Part shown: positions 12,955 to 14,627 of the stretch, one piece after another
How positions within the stretch are numbered: the stretch's first letter is position 1
Layout: the number at the start of each line of letters is the position of its first letter
Source: Dehalococcoidia bacterium
Lineage (GTDB): Bacteria > Chloroflexota > Dehalococcoidia > GIF9 > AB-539-J10
Reading direction: 5' to 3'
Length of the DNA: 14,627 bases
NCBI GenBank assembly: GCA_030605665.1
Contig: JAUWHW010000054.1
Coordinates: forward strand, 1 to 14,627
Made by a program: the position numbers and the translations under genes
Notes under the pieces: generated by a model
Database searches by the model: none
Told to the model about the DNA's origin: nothing
Seen by the model: the letters and a program-made list of their open reading frames with translations, nothing else

Positions 12955-14406
12955 CTAAGCAAGCTCCTTGACCATGTAGGCGCCCTCCAGGCTATAGCCA
13001 AGTGAGCGGTAATACTCTCTACTGCCAACACCACTTAAAACGCTCAGCTTGCCAACAAGGAATTCCCTCTGAGCAATCCCCTCTGCCTCTCGAAGTAATT
13101 TTCCCCCTAAACCACGATGCTGAGCAGCTTCCTTTCGCTTTTCTCCCAAAGGAACCTCAGGCCCAAAGATATGTAGTTCCCTGATTAAAGCCGAATCAGT
13201 ATTAGAGGCTGCCTGAAGACCATAATTGTAGGGGAGGGGCTTGCCCCCTCCCGAACTCTGGGAGACCACAAGGGTCTCCCCTACGTACGTTTTTTGGACG
13301 CTCTTATTTATTCTCATCCTCAGTAAGCCAAACAAGGTCTCATTCTTATCCTCATAGGAAAGGAAGATTTCCCTTCCTCCATAAGTTTCATAGTCCATCC
13401 TGGTTAGCTCAGGTTGGCCAATTGGCCAACCATCCCTCGACCTATGCCCATATTCTCGACAGCGAATACATTTACAGTGGAGGCCCAGCTCGTTCATTCG
13501 CTTCCTGATGCTTCCCCTTAGCGCCAAGTCCTTGCAACCAGCGATGATGAATTTGCCGGGTATATCTCGCATCAGCCTGGGAACTCTTACATACTTGGGA
13601 ATCAAGGTTTTGATATCCACAAGCAGGTCTATCATCTCCTCATCCCCGTAGGGATGGTAGCGACTATCCCGATACCACTTTTCCAGCTCACTTCCCGCAA
13701 CCACTAGGGTAGGGTAAAGCTTAAGCCCATCGGGGCGAAAATATTCATCATCAAACAATTTTTGCGATAACTCTAAGTCATGCTCAGGAAATGAGCCAGG
13801 CAAACCAGGCATCCAGTGATAGTAAGCCTTAAAGCCATAGTCTCTTAGTAATCTAGTGGCAGAGATGACCTCAGCTACCCCATGACCTCTCCTGGTCAGA
13901 CGATGAATGTCATCATCCAGCGTCTGTACCCCAATCTCCACTCTAGTAGTGCCAAATTCAAGCATCCTCTTTATCTCCTCCTCCCCACACCAATCAGGCC
14001 TGGTCTCAATGCATAGTCCCACACAGCGATGCTCAGCAGTCTCATTCAATTTCTTGGCTTCCTCTAAATCAGCAGATGAAACGCCATTGAGGGCATCATA
14101 GCAATCCTTGATAAATTTATACTGATACTCTTGAGGGTAAGCTAGGAAGGTACCTCCCATAATGATGAGCTCCACTTTGTCCTCAACGTGTCCCATATCA
14201 GCCAGTGTCTTGAGCCTAAACTCCACTTGCTTTCCAGACGCAAAGTTACATTTTATGGCGCGAAGAACTGCTGGAGATTCTATGGTATAGCTCTTTGGTG
14301 CTCCAGGTGCGCCAGGGCAATAGACGCACTTGCCGGGACAAGGAAAGGGTTTAGCCATAACCGCCACCGGCGTTACCCCTGAAATAGTCCGAGTTACCTT
14401 TTTCAT
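12955..14406 (-). CDS. elp3: Elp3-type tRNA U34 carboxymethyltransferase (radical SAM + GNAT)
   Basis: Elp3 uses a radical-SAM [4Fe-4S] cluster and acetyl-CoA to start cm5U34 formation on wobble uridine of tRNA. Bacterial and archaeal forms work alone, including the structurally studied Dehalococcoides mccartyi enzyme. Cluster cysteines are C23, C27 and C30 (CPGKCVYC). Radical-SAM blocks follow (IIMGGTFLAYP, CIETRPDWC, RVEIGVQTLDD). A zinc-site-like HCKCIRCRE lies at 310-318. The C-terminal GNAT domain has the acetyl-CoA loop QHRGLGGKLL (429-438) and REYYRSLGYSLEG. The ATG at 14406 has GAGGT a few bases upstream. The length is 483 aa, against about 460 as I recall for Dehalococcoides Elp3. 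The excess is explained by 19 residues (375-393) encoded by an inserted repeat. Confidence 0.93.
   Translation of the reverse strand: MKKVTRTISGVTPVAVMAKPFPCPGKCVYCPGAPGAPKSYTIESPAVLRAIKCNFASGKQVEFRLKTLADMGHVEDKVELIIMGGTFLAYPQEYQYKFIKDCYDALNGVSSADLEEAKKLNETAEHRCVGLCIETRPDWCGEEEIKRMLEFGTTRVEIGVQTLDDDIHRLTRRGHGVAEVISATRLLRDYGFKAYYHWMPGLPGSFPEHDLELSQKLFDDEYFRPDGLKLYPTLVVAGSELEKWYRDSRYHPYGDEEMIDLLVDIKTLIPKYVRVPRLMRDIPGKFIIAGCKDLALRGSIRKRMNELGLHCKCIRCREYGHRSRDGWPIGQPELTRMDYETYGGREIFLSYEDKNETLFGLLRMRINKSVQKTYVGETLVVSQSSGGGKPLPYNYGLQAASNTDSALIRELHIFGPEVPLGEKRKEAAQHRGLGGKLLREAEGIAQREFLVGKLSVLSGVGSREYYRSLGYSLEGAYMVKELA
13228..13284 (-). repeat. 57-bp palindromic repeat inserted in frame in elp3
   Basis: The element has perfect 9-bp terminal inverted repeats, GTAGGGGAG (13228-13236) and CTCCCCTAC (13276-13284). 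Between them lie two internal hairpins (GGGAGGGGC/GCCCCCTCCC with one bulge, and GGGAGACC/GGTCTCCC). Its length of 57 is a multiple of three and it contains no stop on the elp3 strand. It encodes VGETLVVSQSSGGGKPLPY (residues 375-393), between the LLRMRIN strand and the ALIRELHIFG strand of the GNAT domain. It shares GTAGGG, GGGGCTTG and CCCC words with the intergenic hairpin at 11685-11709. Confidence 0.8.
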
Positions 14407-14436
14407 GTTACCTCTATACCATTCTAAACATTTCTT

Positions 14437-14489
14437 CTTGTCATTCTGAGCCCTTCGCTTCCTGTCATTCTGAGCGTAGCGAAGAATCT
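14437..14489 (+). repeat. Dispersed TGTCATTCTGAG repeat (right copy)
   Basis: Two tandem TGTCATTCTGAG words (14440-14451 and 14463-14474) are followed by CGTAGCGAAGAATCT. It is the inverted partner of 12091-12151. It lies 31 bases upstream of the elp3 start and leads into the 33-bp tandem array. Confidence 0.8.
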
Positions 14490-14627
14490 CATACCGCTCA
14501 GGACAGGCTCCGCGAAGAATCTCATACCGCTCAGGACAGGCTCCGCGAAGAATCTCATACCGCTCAGGACAGGCTCCGCGAAGAATCTCATACCGCTCAG
14601 GACAGGCTCCGCGAAGAATCTCATACC
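14479..14627 (+). repeat. 33-bp tandem repeat array, at least 4.5 copies, runs off the window
   Basis: Identical 33-bp units begin GCGAAGAATCTCATACC and end CAGGACAGGCTCC. They lie at 14479-14511, 14512-14544, 14545-14577 and 14578-14610, then a 17-base partial copy reaches the edge. The unit is built from words of the neighbouring dispersed repeat (GCGAAGAATCTC, CTCAGGA). Because 33 is divisible by three, the minus strand gives a false open frame of repeated MRFFAEPVLSG. There is no ribosome site or protein-like composition to support it. Confidence 0.9.

Noticed and set aside
14424..14624. Minus-strand frame of repeated MRFFAEPVLSG
   Set aside because: It is a translation of the 33-bp tandem repeat, open only because 33 is a multiple of three. 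It has no ribosome site and no family resemblance.
14479..14627. CRISPR array
   Set aside because: Units are directly adjacent with no unique spacers, and no cas gene is in the window.

Overview
The window looks like a fragment of an uncultured anaerobic bacterial genome, most likely Chloroflexota, class Dehalococcoidia. This is an inference from three things: an archaeal/Dehalococcoides-type stand-alone Elp3, AT-leaning sequence with good Shine-Dalgarno sites, and short dispersed hairpin repeats (GTAGGG...GGGGCTTG type and TGTCATTCTGAG type) that I remember as common in such genomes. There is no rRNA, tRNA or CRISPR array.

Layout. (1) Positions 1-135 hold the last 30 codons of a DDE/rve-type transposase on the + strand and the repeated right end of its insertion sequence (IS). 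That end runs into the 3' end of livF and supplies the last ten codons of LivF. (2) Positions 101-3597 (minus strand, order livH-livM-livG-livF) encode the two permeases and two ATPases of a branched-chain amino acid/amide-type (HAAT) ABC importer. No substrate-binding protein is in the window. A decayed copy of the livG start lies between livM and livG. (3) Positions 3600-3839 hold an ORF whose C-terminus resembles the end of the HAD hydrolase at 10875-11546; it abuts livH. (4) Positions 3906-10592 are a tight minus-strand operon of eight genes: S-Me-THD/DUF917 protein, Asp/Glu/hydantoin racemase, second DUF917 protein, NCS1 nucleobase/hydantoin-type permease, 4-TM protein, nitroreductase-family flavoprotein, small acidic protein (possibly DUF6092), and an M29-aminopeptidase-like metalloprotein. 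A promoter, a perfect terminator hairpin and a possible leader ORF lie upstream. (5) Positions 10875-11546 encode a HAD-family hydrolase. (6) Positions 11547-12188 are non-coding and repeat-rich. (7) Positions 12189-14406 hold a Mth938-domain protein (+), a small membrane protein (-) and Elp3 (-). They are flanked by inverted copies of a dispersed repeat. (8) Positions 14479-14627 are a 33-bp tandem repeat running off the window.

The central operon is the most interesting biology. Its permease, racemase and two DUF917/thiohydantoin-desulfurase-like proteins point to uptake and breakdown of a cyclic amide such as a hydantoin or thiohydantoin. However, no canonical hydantoinase (HyuA/HyuB or dihydropyrimidinase type) or carbamoylase is present, so the ring-opening step would have to come from the DUF917 proteins, the M29-like protein or another locus. 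The liv importer downstream could take up a related amide or amino acid.

The most striking sequence-level observation is a 57-bp hairpin repeat inserted in frame in elp3. It adds 19 residues in a loop of the acetyltransferase domain, and a related repeat sits in the intergenic DNA at 11685-11709. The ~22-bp tandem repeats of a ribosome-binding-site region in front of the permease gene are also unusual.
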